This document shows, in pieces, positions 10,483 through 17,134 of a DNA stretch of 28,985 nt (positions within the stretch are counted from its first letter, which is position 1; each line of letters begins with the position of its first letter). The DNA comes from a virus. Under the pieces are notes generated by a model. That model was not told the origin of the DNA, did no database searches, and saw only the letters and a program-made list of their open reading frames with translations. Location: positions 1 to 28,985 of the IMG/VR virus record IMGVR_UViG_3300028866_000072; one strand, given 5' to 3'. The position numbers were made by a program, and so were the translations under genes.

Positions 10483-10734
10483 ATGAACATGGAACAAACA
10501 GAAAGAACGATCAAACGTGGACTGCCGGTAGGTATGAGAATTATTTCCGAGCACAAGGTTGTTGGGATATGGAGAAGCGAGATCCAGAAAAACAAAGGGG
10601 AAGTTGTTTCTGAGTATTATGTTGAGGTTGACCACAATCGAGTCGGCAACAAACTCCACATCTCCAAAGACGAGTACGACGGGACAAATGTGGGCGACAT
10701 TTTTCAAGTAGCTAAGTTGACGGAGAAGGCATAA
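10483..10734 (+). CDS. Small hypothetical protein
   Basis: 83 residues; AAGGGAG sits 6 nt before the ATG. The sequence alternates beta-like and charged stretches (VGIWRSEIQKNKGEV, YYVEVDHNRVG) and ends LTEKA. No motif is recognised. It is followed by a 208 nt gene-free stretch that contains a foldable element at 10821-10920. Confidence 0.65.
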   Translation: MNMEQTERTIKRGLPVGMRIISEHKVVGIWRSEIQKNKGEVVSEYYVEVDHNRVGNKLHISKDEYDGTNVGDIFQVAKLTEKA

Positions 10735-10820
10735 CGATCTCCTCGTTCCGCAACCGGAGGGTGTAGGGGCTTCGCCTAAGAAGAAGACCGGGAAGTGGCA
10801 GGTTCCGTAGTATGATGTAC

Positions 10821-10920
10821 GTGAGCGGAGGCGCATAATTCACTGGCGGTATGGGAAAGCTAAGACTACCCAGACGTGCAGAACTCGCCGAAAGGTTAGC
10901 CGTTGCAGTGGTCCGCTCAC
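10821..10920 (+). ncRNA. Candidate structured RNA with possible pseudoknot
   Basis: The gap 10735-10942 has no credible gene. GTGAGCGGA at 10821-10829 pairs perfectly with TCCGCTCAC at 10912-10920. Inside, CACTG (10841-10845) pairs CAGTG (10906-10910) and TGGG (10852-10855) pairs CCCA (10869-10872). The loop of that hairpin carries GCTAA (10859-10863), which can pair with TTAGC at 10896-10900 to form a pseudoknot. A CC-GAAA-GG tetraloop lies at 10888-10895. It may be a leader of the next gene, which starts 22 nt later. It matches no RNA class I can name. Confidence 0.4.
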
Positions 10921-10942
10921 TTAATTCAAACGAGGAGGATGT

Positions 10943-11245
10943 ATGAGAGAAGTAATGTCAAGAACCAACAGCGAACAATCAGGTGCTCCGCTCGGCGATG
11001 GGTGGGTTCGAGCCATTTGGCTGCGTATCGAGAAGGATAGTAATTGTGGTGTGATTTACCGGCAGGGTCATCACTATCTGGTTCAATCTGATAACCAAAT
11101 CGACCTTTTGATTGCTGAGAACGGTCGTCTTGTCCACACGGCCAGCGTCAACGATGTGCGGAGTTTTGAAGAGGTTGTTGCCCCACCGTCCTTGGATTCA
11201 CCAGATAACCCTGTTGATGGACCGAAGAATGATGAGATCTTCTAA
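10943..11245 (+). CDS. Hypothetical protein
   Basis: 100 residues; GAGGAGG lies 4-5 nt before the ATG. The N-terminal two thirds looks like a small beta-rich fold (GWVRAIWLRIEKDSNCG), the C-terminus is acidic and Pro-rich. It ends just before a bidirectional-looking terminator and faces the leftward gene at 11278. Not recognised. Confidence 0.65.
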   Translation: MREVMSRTNSEQSGAPLGDGWVRAIWLRIEKDSNCGVIYRQGHHYLVQSDNQIDLLIAENGRLVHTASVNDVRSFEEVVAPPSLDSPDNPVDGPKNDEIF

Positions 11246-11268
11246 CCTGACACCTGCGAGATGAAGGC

Positions 11269-11296
11269 AAGGCCCAGCTAGTTCAGTGGGCCTTTT
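11269..11296 (+). terminator. Hairpin terminator between convergent genes
   Basis: AAGGCCCA (11269-11276) and TGGGCCTT (11287-11294) form an 8 bp stem with a 10 nt loop, followed by T residues for rightward transcription. The stop codon of the leftward gene is inside the loop, so the hairpin ends the rightward operon and may also act on the leftward one. Confidence 0.7.
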
Positions 11297-11946
11297 CCTC
11301 GCCCCAAAATTTGGACTATTTGCTGTGCTAGTTTTACCTTCTGAGCGAAGTCGGATTTCTGTGATTGAGTGACGATCTTTGAAAGCCGCTTCTGGAGGGA
11401 TTCGTCTGCGAGGAACTCTTTATCTGTGGGGATGCTGGAGACCTCTTCCGACAGGCGGGACCGGAATAACTCCACGAGTTCAGGAATCAGGAACGGAGCG
11501 AGTTTGGAACTGAGCGGTTCTTTATCCTTCCAATACCGTTCACCGGATCGCCGTTGCAGCATAATCTTTCTGACCATCACGGGGGAGTACAGGAAATGAC
11601 TCCTATCTACTCGGATAGCGGGAGGGAAGAAGTTCTTCTTCACGTAGTCGTCCAACGTCTTCAATTTCATGTTGAGGAGTTCAGCGCACTCAGCGCGGGT
11701 GAGGAGGGCTTTCTCGGAGAGGCCGGCGGGGATGGGAAAGTGTCTTTGGTGGATGATGGCGCCCAGGCGAAGCTGTTCGGCATATTCGGGAGTAGGGTCC
11801 AAGAACCGATCAGCAACCCGCATCTTCCCTTTGATGATGGCGAGGCACCCCTTCTTGGCAAGAGTTTTGACTTGATACGGGGAGAGCCGGAGCTTATCGC
11901 AGATACCAGAGAGGGAGAGCCATTGCTGGGGTTCATGGTTTGACAT
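11278..11946 (-). CDS. Helix-turn-helix DNA-binding protein, two excisionase/MerR-like HTH segments
   Basis: 222 residues on the minus strand; GGAGG lies 7 nt before its ATG. Two helix-turn-helix-like stretches are visible: residues about 10-33 (LSLSGICDKLRLSPYQVKTL) and about 81-105 (LTRAECAELLNMKLKTLDDY). The C-terminal third is a charged helix. It overlaps the end of the gene at 12136 by 14 nt, so the two are co-translated. It is one of only two leftward genes and lies opposite an HTH gene, which suggests a repressor or control role; this is inference from position. Confidence 0.75.
   Translation of the reverse strand: MSNHEPQQWLSLSGICDKLRLSPYQVKTLAKKGCLAIIKGKMRVADRFLDPTPEYAEQLRLGAIIHQRHFPIPAGLSEKALLTRAECAELLNMKLKTLDDYVKKNFFPPAIRVDRSHFLYSPVMVRKIMLQRRSGERYWKDKEPLSSKLAPFLIPELVELFRSRLSEEVSSIPTDKEFLADESLQKRLSKIVTQSQKSDFAQKVKLAQQIVQILGRGKGPLN
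11304..11317 (-). repeat. 14-base dispersed motif AGTCCAAATTTTGG, copy 1
   Basis: An exact copy read on the minus strand, inside the 3' end of the leftward HTH gene. It points the same way as transcription, like the other exact copies. Confidence 0.8.
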
Positions 11947-12136
11947 GGAGGTTCCTCCGAGGATGGGAAGCTGAAGCCATTGCGCTGAAGGTATCCGAAG
12001 GCAGGTTGCGCTTGGCGGCGGACACCTCGCCGAGCTTGCGAAAGAAGTTAGGGTCGGCCTTGGTCAGCTTCACCTTTGGTTTGGAAGGGGCTTCTTTGAC
12101 GAGCGGGGGTGGGGTTAGAACTCGGATGCGCTTCAT
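11933..12136 (-). CDS. Small basic hypothetical protein, apparently leaderless
   Basis: 67 residues, Pro/Lys-rich (MKRIRVLTPPPLVKEAPSKP, KADPNFFRKLGEVSAAKR). The ATG at 12136 is chosen over the upstream in-frame TTG at 12178, because a TATTAT box ends 6 nt before it and no Shine-Dalgarno is present. It is the first gene of the leftward pair. Family unknown; a small partner of the HTH protein is possible. Confidence 0.6.
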   Translation of the reverse strand: MKRIRVLTPPPLVKEAPSKPKVKLTKADPNFFRKLGEVSAAKRNLPSDTFSAMASASHPRRNLHVKP

Positions 12137-12198
12137 GTGAAAATAATATCTCAGATGGGGGTTGACAAACGTTCGCAACTTAGCTTACAGTTTTGTTC
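12137..12198. promoter_or_regulatory. Divergent control region with two start-proximal promoters
   Basis: Rightward: TTGACA (12162-12167), 18 nt spacer, TACAGT (12186-12191), ATG at 12199, so the transcript would begin at or next to the start codon. Leftward: TATTAT (12148-12143 on the minus strand), then 6 nt to the ATG at 12136. An imperfect inverted repeat GTTG...CAAC (12161-12179) covers the rightward -35 box and could be an operator. Neither gene has a Shine-Dalgarno, which fits leaderless mRNAs as known for lambda cI. Confidence 0.6.
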
Positions 12199-12414
12199 AT
12201 GGGAAAAACGTACCTGACAGAAAACGAAGTTCGGGAAGAAATCCGCGAGAAGACGAAGGCCAGTTCCTTGCGTCGGACAGCCAAGGAGTATGGCTTGAGT
12301 GCGGCTTACCTTTCGGACATTCTTGCGGATCAAAGGGACGTGAGCGAGCGCGTGGCTGGCCTGTTTGGGTTTGACAAGTTGGTTACGACCGAAGTTAAGT
12401 TCCAGAGGAAATAG
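12199..12414 (+). CDS. Small HTH regulator (XRE/repressor-like)
   Basis: 71 residues. The central part (SLRRTAKEYGLSAAYLSDIL) is a helix-turn-helix, followed by a DQRDVSERVAGLFGF segment typical of small Cro/XRE-like proteins. The ATG at 12199 lies 7 nt after a TACAGT box, with no ribosome-binding site. It is divergent from the leftward HTH gene, so the pair may form a genetic switch. The fold is fairly clear; the role is inferred. Confidence 0.7.
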   Translation: MGKTYLTENEVREEIREKTKASSLRRTAKEYGLSAAYLSDILADQRDVSERVAGLFGFDKLVTTEVKFQRK

Positions 12415-12423
12415 GAGGGCGGG

Positions 12424-12645
12424 ATGCAGGTAGACCGCAAGTGCGAGAACAAGAAGTGCGGGATGCCTTTCAAGGCTCGTTCTGCTGATGTGAAGAGGGG
12501 TTGGGCGCGGTTCTGCTCGAAGTCTTGCAAGGCGACGGCGCAGGAGGCGAGGACGGGGCAGTTTGCGCGAGTCCTGGCTGGTGGGTCTGGTGGAGAGGAT
12601 ATTGATTACGAGGGTGGGGGATGGGACGCCCACAAAAACGCATAA
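12424..12645 (+). CDS. Small zinc-finger protein
   Basis: 73 residues; AGGAGGGCGGG precedes the ATG. CENKKC near the N-terminus and CSKSC about 20 residues later give a four-Cys zinc-ribbon-like site with basic residues between (ADVKRGWARF). The C-terminus is Gly/Asp-rich. Such small zinc-binding proteins are common in phages and usually of unknown role. Confidence 0.7.
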   Translation: MQVDRKCENKKCGMPFKARSADVKRGWARFCSKSCKATAQEARTGQFARVLAGGSGGEDIDYEGGGWDAHKNA

Positions 12646-12678
12646 CCGGCCTCCGCAGAGGCAAGAGAGCAGGGAAAG

Positions 12679-13002
12679 ATGGCAGAAGTGAAGGCAGTAC
12701 CGGCGAAGCGGATCGTGAGAAAACGAGCAGGCTACAGGCGTGTGATGGTGACATTGACTGAGGAGCGGGCGAAGGTGTTGGACGAACTGGCGGCGGCGGA
12801 TATGCGCCAGGGCGGGGCGACGGAAATTTTGTCGGTCATGGTCGCTCGGAACTTCGATGCTTTGGTGAGGGCAACCGCTCCAGTGCAGGCGCAGTTCACG
12901 GGGTTCAAGCAACCCATTCCCAAGAACCCGAACGTGACCCTACTTTCCACCATTGGAAGTACGGACGACAAACCGTACACGATCAACGACCCGAAGGAGT
13001 AA
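12679..13002 (+). CDS. Small basic protein, possibly ribbon-helix-helix-like
   Basis: 107 residues; AGGGAAAG precedes the ATG. The basic N-terminus (VPAKRIVRKRAGYRRVMVTL) leads into a strand-helix-helix-like segment (TEERAKVLDELAAADMRQGG), which could be a ribbon-helix-helix fold. The C-terminus is extended and Pro-rich. The assignment is weak; it could be any small DNA-associated protein. Confidence 0.65.
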   Translation: MAEVKAVPAKRIVRKRAGYRRVMVTLTEERAKVLDELAAADMRQGGATEILSVMVARNFDALVRATAPVQAQFTGFKQPIPKNPNVTLLSTIGSTDDKPYTINDPKE

Positions 13003-13005
13003 CCC

Positions 13006-13386
13006 ATGTGGACAGAGCTTTACTGGTATTGGAGGGCTGTTCTGTGGGGACTCTTCCATCCCTTTGCTACGGAGGAGCAGCACCTTCGTAGGGCGCAGTG
13101 GGCGGCTCGTGAGCAGGAGAAGAGGAACCCTCCAGATGACGACGGCTTCGAGACGGCCTGGGCATTGCGCCGTTGCATCGAAGGATGGACGTGCTGGCGG
13201 TATCATATTCCACCGCGGGGAGTTCTGATTCAGGTGTGGAGGTTTGAGTGGCCGGAGCCGAGGATGGTGACGACCGAAAAATTTGGGAACAGGTTGCAGG
13301 AAATGAACACTTGCGGTATGTACTGGCGGTTGACGGGGATCGGGAAGGAGTCGTTATATGGGGCTTTGGGAAGCATACGAACCTGA
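13006..13386 (+). CDS. Trp-rich hypothetical protein
   Basis: 126 residues; AAGGAG lies 6 nt before the ATG and the previous stop is 1 nt away from the coupling zone. The N-terminus is Trp-rich (MWTELYWYWRAVLWGLFHPF) and may be membrane-associated. Its last 29 nt overlap the start of the next gene. Not recognised. Confidence 0.55.
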   Translation: MWTELYWYWRAVLWGLFHPFATEEQHLRRAQWAAREQEKRNPPDDDGFETAWALRRCIEGWTCWRYHIPPRGVLIQVWRFEWPEPRMVTTEKFGNRLQEMNTCGMYWRLTGIGKESLYGALGSIRT

Positions 13387-13585
13387 AGAAGACAGCGACG
13401 AGGACGAGTTTGAAGATGATCTTGAAGAGGACGACGACGACCTGGACATAGATCAGCTTTACGCAGCCTGTCCTGAGTGCGGTAGCGACGATCTGGAGTA
13501 CCTCGATTCAACGGAAGATGGGGACGAGTATCTCTGCAATGATTGTGGGGAGAGATTCGTGGAGGGGGAGGAAGACGATGAGTAA
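13358..13585 (+). CDS. Acidic zinc-ribbon protein
   Basis: 75 residues; AAGGAG lies 7 nt before the ATG. The first half is very acidic, the second half has CPECGSDDLEYL and CNDCGERF, a clear CxxC...CxxC zinc ribbon. The stop overlaps the next start in ATGAGTAA. It may bind a protein partner rather than DNA because of its charge; that is inference. Confidence 0.75.
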   Translation: MGLWEAYEPEEDSDEDEFEDDLEEDDDDLDIDQLYAACPECGSDDLEYLDSTEDGDEYLCNDCGERFVEGEEDDE

Positions 13586-13775
13586 GATTCGCAAATTTCT
13601 GAGTGCTCCTGAACTTGCTGCACTGCTGAAGGACAAGGCGGACGTGGAGGTGGTGGATTGGGCTGTTACAAGAGAGCAGAGTCCACGTCATTGCCAAGGC
13701 GGATCGCGTTACGTGGATGTACTTGCTGGCGCGACAATCGAGATGGACGGCGAAGAGGAGGGTGAAGATGCCTGA
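13578..13775 (+). CDS. Small hypothetical protein
   Basis: 65 residues; GGGGAGG lies about 5 nt before the ATG, which overlaps the preceding stop, so translation is coupled. Sequence starts MSKIRKFLSAPELAALLKDK and ends in an acidic tail. Not recognised. Confidence 0.65.
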   Translation: MSKIRKFLSAPELAALLKDKADVEVVDWAVTREQSPRHCQGGSRYVDVLAGATIEMDGEEEGEDA

Positions 13776-13998
13776 GATATGGTTGACGGACATCGAGCAG
13801 ACGAAGAAGATACTTGTTTTGGAGGAGTCTATCAAGGAACTCCGGGCCGAGTTGAAGCAGCTTCGCACGGACTACGGGCGGACGCGGGAGATCGTGGACG
13901 AGTTGGTGGTGAAGTTCCTGGGGCACGCTCACGCATACGCGGCAGACTTTCAAGGCAACACGAAGTTGATACACTTCACATTACCGCCTGTGAAGTAA
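13768..13998 (+). CDS. Small coiled-coil protein
   Basis: 76 residues starting MPEIWLTDIEQTKKILVLEE; GAGGAGGG lies 5 nt before the ATG, and the start overlaps the previous stop. Residues about 8-45 form a charged helical, coiled-coil-like segment. The upstream in-frame start at 13717 is rejected because it lies deep in the previous gene without a ribosome-binding site. Confidence 0.65.
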   Translation: MPEIWLTDIEQTKKILVLEESIKELRAELKQLRTDYGRTREIVDELVVKFLGHAHAYAADFQGNTKLIHFTLPPVK

Positions 13999-14011
13999 GT
14001 CCAAAATTCGG
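13998..14011 (+). repeat. Degenerate copy of the 14-base motif
   Basis: AGTCCAAAATTCGG differs from the exact motif at two bases. It lies directly after a stop codon and before the ribosome-binding site of the exonuclease gene, the same placement as the copy at 17716. Confidence 0.5.
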
Positions 14012-14028
14012 AGTAAGAGGAGAGTGCG

Positions 14029-14745
14029 ATGGGGAAGTTAGTCGTTGGGATCGATCTGGAGACCACAGGATTGTCGGCCACGGATGATCGGATCACGGAA
14101 ATTGGCGGGGCGCTTGTTGATTGGGATACTCAGACCCCGTTGAAGGTTATGTCCACATTGGTCAACCCAGGGCGCCCGATACCGGAGGAGATAACGAAGC
14201 TCACTGATATCACCGACGAGATGGTGGACCTGTACGGGAAGTCGGAGAAGGTGGCGTTCGCGGAACTGCATGACCTGATGAGCTACGCGGACTATGCGGC
14301 CGCGTTCAACGGTTCCAGGTTCGACCAACCGTTTTATTTGGCGGCTTGCGCGAGGTTGAAAGTGGAGCCTTCGGGTATATTCTGGCTTGACTTGAGTTCG
14401 GATGTGAAGTACCCGCCGGAGATTAAGACTCGCAACCTGAATCATCTGGCGAGTGAGTTTGGATTTTGCAATCCCTTCCGTCACAGATCTTTATTTGATG
14501 TTATGACGATGTTCAAGATTGCGAAGAACTACGACCTAGACAGCATCATTGCACGAGCGCAGGAGCCTACGGTTTACGTTCAGGCGATGGTTGACTTCAA
14601 CAACAACCAGAAGGCGAAGGATTTCTCTTTCAGGTGGAACCCTGACCAGAAAAAGTGGTGGAAAGCGTACAAGCTTTCCGACTATGAGGCAGAGAAGAGC
14701 CTTTGGCAATTCACATCGCGGATGCTGGATGGGCCGCTGGAGTAG
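14029..14745 (+). CDS. DnaQ-like 3'-5' exonuclease (DEDDh)
   Basis: 238 residues; GAGGAG lies 7 nt before the ATG. Exo I is IDLETTG (D9, E11), Exo II includes NGSRFD (D99), and Exo III is HRSLFD (H152, D157), the DEDDh pattern of DnaQ/RNase T proteins that remove nucleotides from 3' ends. Residues about 178-235 (FNNNQKAKDFSFRWNPDQKK) form a C-terminal extension with Trp and Lys that may bind nucleic acid. It lies upstream of the annealing protein and is probably part of the replication/recombination cluster. Confidence 0.85.
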   Translation: MGKLVVGIDLETTGLSATDDRITEIGGALVDWDTQTPLKVMSTLVNPGRPIPEEITKLTDITDEMVDLYGKSEKVAFAELHDLMSYADYAAAFNGSRFDQPFYLAACARLKVEPSGIFWLDLSSDVKYPPEIKTRNLNHLASEFGFCNPFRHRSLFDVMTMFKIAKNYDLDSIIARAQEPTVYVQAMVDFNNNQKAKDFSFRWNPDQKKWWKAYKLSDYEAEKSLWQFTSRMLDGPLE

Positions 14746-14747
14746 GG

Positions 14748-14972
14748 ATGAGCACATCAAGGATGGAGCTATTACGAAGAGCGATAGGCAATCACCTTGC
14801 CGACATTGCAGACCTGTTACCGAAGGAGTACAAGTTGACTCTGGTAGCACGACACACAACGGATTCCAGGAGCCATATCATCATCGGTGATGACGACGCG
14901 GCTGGAGATGTGGTGAAAATTCTTGAGCACCCGGAGATGACTCCGGTAGTGGTCGATGGGAAACAGGGATGA
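14748..14972 (+). CDS. Small hypothetical protein
   Basis: 74 residues (MSTSRMELLRRAIGNHLADI...). The ATG follows the previous stop by 2 nt, with GGAG upstream in the end of that gene. Its TGA overlaps the next ATG (ATGA). The central part alternates strand and helix (YKLTLVARHTTDSRSHIIIG). Not recognised. Confidence 0.65.
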   Translation: MSTSRMELLRRAIGNHLADIADLLPKEYKLTLVARHTTDSRSHIIIGDDDAAGDVVKILEHPEMTPVVVDGKQG

Positions 14973-15175
14973 AGACACTTTTCACAGTAGACGGCGCTAA
15001 ACTGACGACCGCGAGGATCGAGGCGGGGATGTCAATGGAGGATGTGGCGGCCAAGATCGGCGGGAACAAGAGCAGCCTGTCGAGGTGGGAGCGGGGTATT
15101 GTGCATCCTTCAGAACGTGCTATTGTGAAGTTGGCGATGTTACTAAATCGCGGGGATTTTATCAAAGAGAGGTAA
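14969..15175 (+). CDS. XRE-family HTH regulator
   Basis: 68 residues with a full Cro/C1-type helix-turn-helix: ARIEAGMSMEDVAAKIGGNK then SSLSRWERGIVHPSERAIVK. Its start overlaps the upstream stop by ATGA, so it is translated with that gene. It precedes the recombination genes and could regulate them; target unknown. Confidence 0.8.
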   Translation: MKTLFTVDGAKLTTARIEAGMSMEDVAAKIGGNKSSLSRWERGIVHPSERAIVKLAMLLNRGDFIKER

Positions 15176-15186
15176 TGGAGGGGATC

Positions 15187-16584
15187 ATGGGAAATGAATT
15201 GGCAGTACAGAAGGAGACCCGGCTGGCGAAGCCGGTTGCAGAGTTCTCGAACGAACAGATTAGACTCTTGGGCGAGACGGTGGCGAAGGGGTGCGACCAG
15301 AACGAACTGGCGTTCTTTTTGCAGGTGGCGAAGCTGAAGCGGCTGGACCCGTTCACCGGACAGATCCATGTGGTGAAGCGGTGGGACTCCTCGGCCGGCA
15401 AAGATAAGATGGTGATACAGACCGGAATCGACGGCTACAGAGTGGTGGCCGCGAGGACCAACGAGCTTGCTGGTATCGACGAACCCGAATACGACAGCGA
15501 GGATGGAGAGCATCCGAACACGGCAAAGGTGACGGTCTACCGTTACGGGCGCGGTGACGAGAAGGTTCCCTACAAGGCGACGGCGCGGTGGGGGGAGTAT
15601 GTCCAGACCTACAAGGACAAGCAGACCGGAGAACTCAAGGCAAATCCGATGTGGAGGCGGATGCCGTACCTGATGTTGGGGAAAGTGGCCGAAGCCTTAG
15701 CTCTACGCAAGGCGTTTCCTGATGAACTGAGTGGCGTCTACACGAACGAGGAGATGGATCAGGCTGACAACGAACCCCGCGGCGTTACTCCTGATTCAGT
15801 GATGGGCAAGCCGCAGGTTCAGATGCCGAAGAGCACGGACGAGAAGAAGCCTCCGGTGCAGACCGGGAAGGCGGAGACAGTCCAGCAGACGCAGCAGGTG
15901 GCCGCCCAGGGGCAGCAGCAGACGAAGCCGGAGGAGATCAGCGGTGAGATCACCAATGCCAAGTTTGGAACCGGGAGCGCGGAGGGTATTCTGTTTCTGG
16001 TCGTCAACGGCAAGGTGGTGAGTGTCCCGAAGCACCTGATCGATGCCGAGATGGTGGTGGGCGCGAAGGTACTCATCACAGCCACGAAGCGCACGGTCGG
16101 CAAGACGGACCAGTACATGACCTCCACGGTGGAGATGTTGGTGGCGCCGGTTCAGGAAGGTGAGGTAATCGACGCCGAGTACGAGGACGTGAAGCCGACA
16201 GAGGAGAAGCGAGAACCTGGTCAACCAGACCCTATTTTGGAAGAGTATCGGGCGGCTGGGTTGGGTGGGATCTTTGACGATGCTCCGCCGAAGGCGAAGG
16301 TGGAAGCGGCGCCAGCGGCTCAGGCGGCACCGGCAGAGGATTCTACCAGTCCGGGGACAGCGGGAATGAAGAGAGCGAAGCGCCTTCATACCCTGATTAC
16401 TCAGAACCACAAGAACACTCTCTTCACAGAAGACCTCTTGAAGAAGTATCTTGCGACCCAGCGGATTGAACACGCACGGGATCTGGCTTGCCCACCGAAG
16501 GGATCTGAGGCGTTCAACGCTTACGAGTACGCCTGCTCGATGGCTGTGGGCGAGGTGGACTGGCACGAAGTTTTGGACGATTAA
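15187..16584 (+). CDS. bet: Bet/RecT-family single-strand annealing protein with long C-terminal extension
   Basis: 465 residues. Start set at the ATG at 15187 (GGAGGGG just upstream) rather than the in-frame starts at 15085 or 15175. Residues about 1-215 match the lambda Bet family: LQVAKLKRLDPFTGQIHVVK, then IQTGIDGYRVVAARTNEL and RRMPYLMLGKVAEALALRKA. These proteins anneal complementary single strands produced by a 5'-3' exonuclease, here probably the PD-(D/E)XK enzyme at 17741. Bet proteins are usually near 260 residues; the extra half holds a small beta-rich segment (about 255-330) and an Ala/Pro linker followed by a helical C-terminus. The extension is unusual and its role unknown. Confidence 0.9.
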   Translation: MGNELAVQKETRLAKPVAEFSNEQIRLLGETVAKGCDQNELAFFLQVAKLKRLDPFTGQIHVVKRWDSSAGKDKMVIQTGIDGYRVVAARTNELAGIDEPEYDSEDGEHPNTAKVTVYRYGRGDEKVPYKATARWGEYVQTYKDKQTGELKANPMWRRMPYLMLGKVAEALALRKAFPDELSGVYTNEEMDQADNEPRGVTPDSVMGKPQVQMPKSTDEKKPPVQTGKAETVQQTQQVAAQGQQQTKPEEISGEITNAKFGTGSAEGILFLVVNGKVVSVPKHLIDAEMVVGAKVLITATKRTVGKTDQYMTSTVEMLVAPVQEGEVIDAEYEDVKPTEEKREPGQPDPILEEYRAAGLGGIFDDAPPKAKVEAAPAAQAAPAEDSTSPGTAGMKRAKRLHTLITQNHKNTLFTEDLLKKYLATQRIEHARDLACPPKGSEAFNAYEYACSMAVGEVDWHEVLDD

Positions 16585-16586
16585 GT

Positions 16587-16869
16587 TTCCACCCGGTAAG
16601 GTTCACAACGATGACGAGCGCCGTAACATTCCGGAGAGGGATACTCTTAGGAGTTGGCAGCAGCCGATCGCAAGGGGCCGGGTGGGAGATGCGGAGAGTC
16701 ATCTGGAGGGTAATTTATTCCCGACTGAGGTGCTGGTCGTCATGGGCCACTCTCCGTATTAAGTTTTTGGCACAGGTTCAAGTTGGCCTGATACGAACCG
16801 TGGGGTGCGGGGCGGGGGACCAGAACGCACAATGGGGACCACTTGCAATTACGAGTTACTTGGAGTAAC
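16587..16869 (+). ncRNA. Candidate multi-helix noncoding RNA
   Basis: No credible gene occupies 16585-16877. Five consecutive stems are visible: 16587-16596 with 16678-16687 (10 bp, TTCCACCCGG/CCGGGTGGGA); directly abutting it, 16688-16699 with 16749-16760 (12 bp with two G-U pairs, core CGGAGAGT/ACTCTCCG); GGTTC/GAACC at 16775-16799 extended by CAC/GTG; GTGCG/CGCAC at 16805-16830; and GTTACT-TGG-AGTAAC at 16855-16869. An inner hairpin TTGGC-AGCA-GCCGA lies near 16655-16668. The second stem is followed by a T-run. This may be one ornate RNA or a series of regulatory hairpins; I cannot place it in a known class. Confidence 0.45.
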
Positions 16870-16877
16870 ATAAAAAC

Positions 16878-17018
16878 ATGGCAAAAGAGAAGGCAGTATC
16901 GCAAACGTCCACGCGGGTCTTGACCGAAGAGGGAAGGGCACGTATCGCAGCCGCTCAAACGAAGCGGTGGAAGAAGTTCCGCAAGGAAAAGAAGGCGGCC
17001 GAGAAGGCTGCGAAGTAG
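16878..17018 (+). CDS. Short basic peptide (46 aa) with ARIAAAQ motif
   Basis: 46 residues: MAKEKAVSQTSTRVLTEEGR, then ARIAAAQTKRWKKFRKEKKA and a Lys/Ala tail. The ARIAAAQ..RW..(R/K) pattern is common in short basic bacterial proteins or C-terminal tails and suggests nucleic-acid binding. GGAG lies 12 nt upstream, inside a small palindrome (16855-16869), so initiation could be controlled. Because of its length it is easily missed. Confidence 0.65.
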   Translation: MAKEKAVSQTSTRVLTEEGRARIAAAQTKRWKKFRKEKKAAEKAAK

Positions 17019-17024
17019 AAGCAT

Positions 17025-17113
17025 GGCAGGGTGTCCTGCCTAAACCCGTCCGCTCCGCTAGGCTAACGTCAAACGACGCTCTAGCAGCGGGACATTCTTC
17101 TAGGACGGGTTTA
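17025..17113 (+). ncRNA. Two adjoining hairpins, the second long and imperfect
   Basis: GGCAGG-GTGT-CCTGCC forms a 6 bp hairpin at 17025-17040. It abuts TAAACCCGTCC (17041-17051), which pairs perfectly with GGACGGGTTTA (17103-17113). Inside, CCGCT pairs AGCGG (17050-17054/17086-17090, competing for two bases with the outer stem), GCTAG pairs CTAGC (17057-17061/17081-17085) and CGTC-AAAC-GACG caps it. The element ends 21 nt before the tRNA. It may be part of a tRNA precursor, a processing signal or a separate small RNA. There is no T-run after it, so a simple terminator is unlikely. Confidence 0.45.
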
Positions 17114-17134
17114 GACAGCACATTCAAACCAAAA

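Noticed and set aside
16688-16760. A second tRNA gene of about 73 nt
   Set aside because: The end stem has the right size, but there is no TTC-type T loop and no CCA or usual D arm.
16451-16868. Open frames 16451-16762 and 16611-16868 as genes between bet and the short peptide
   Set aside because: They overlap each other, the first begins inside bet, codon use is unlike neighbours, the second has only a weak AAGG start signal, and the bases are accounted for by strong inverted repeats. Not fully excluded.
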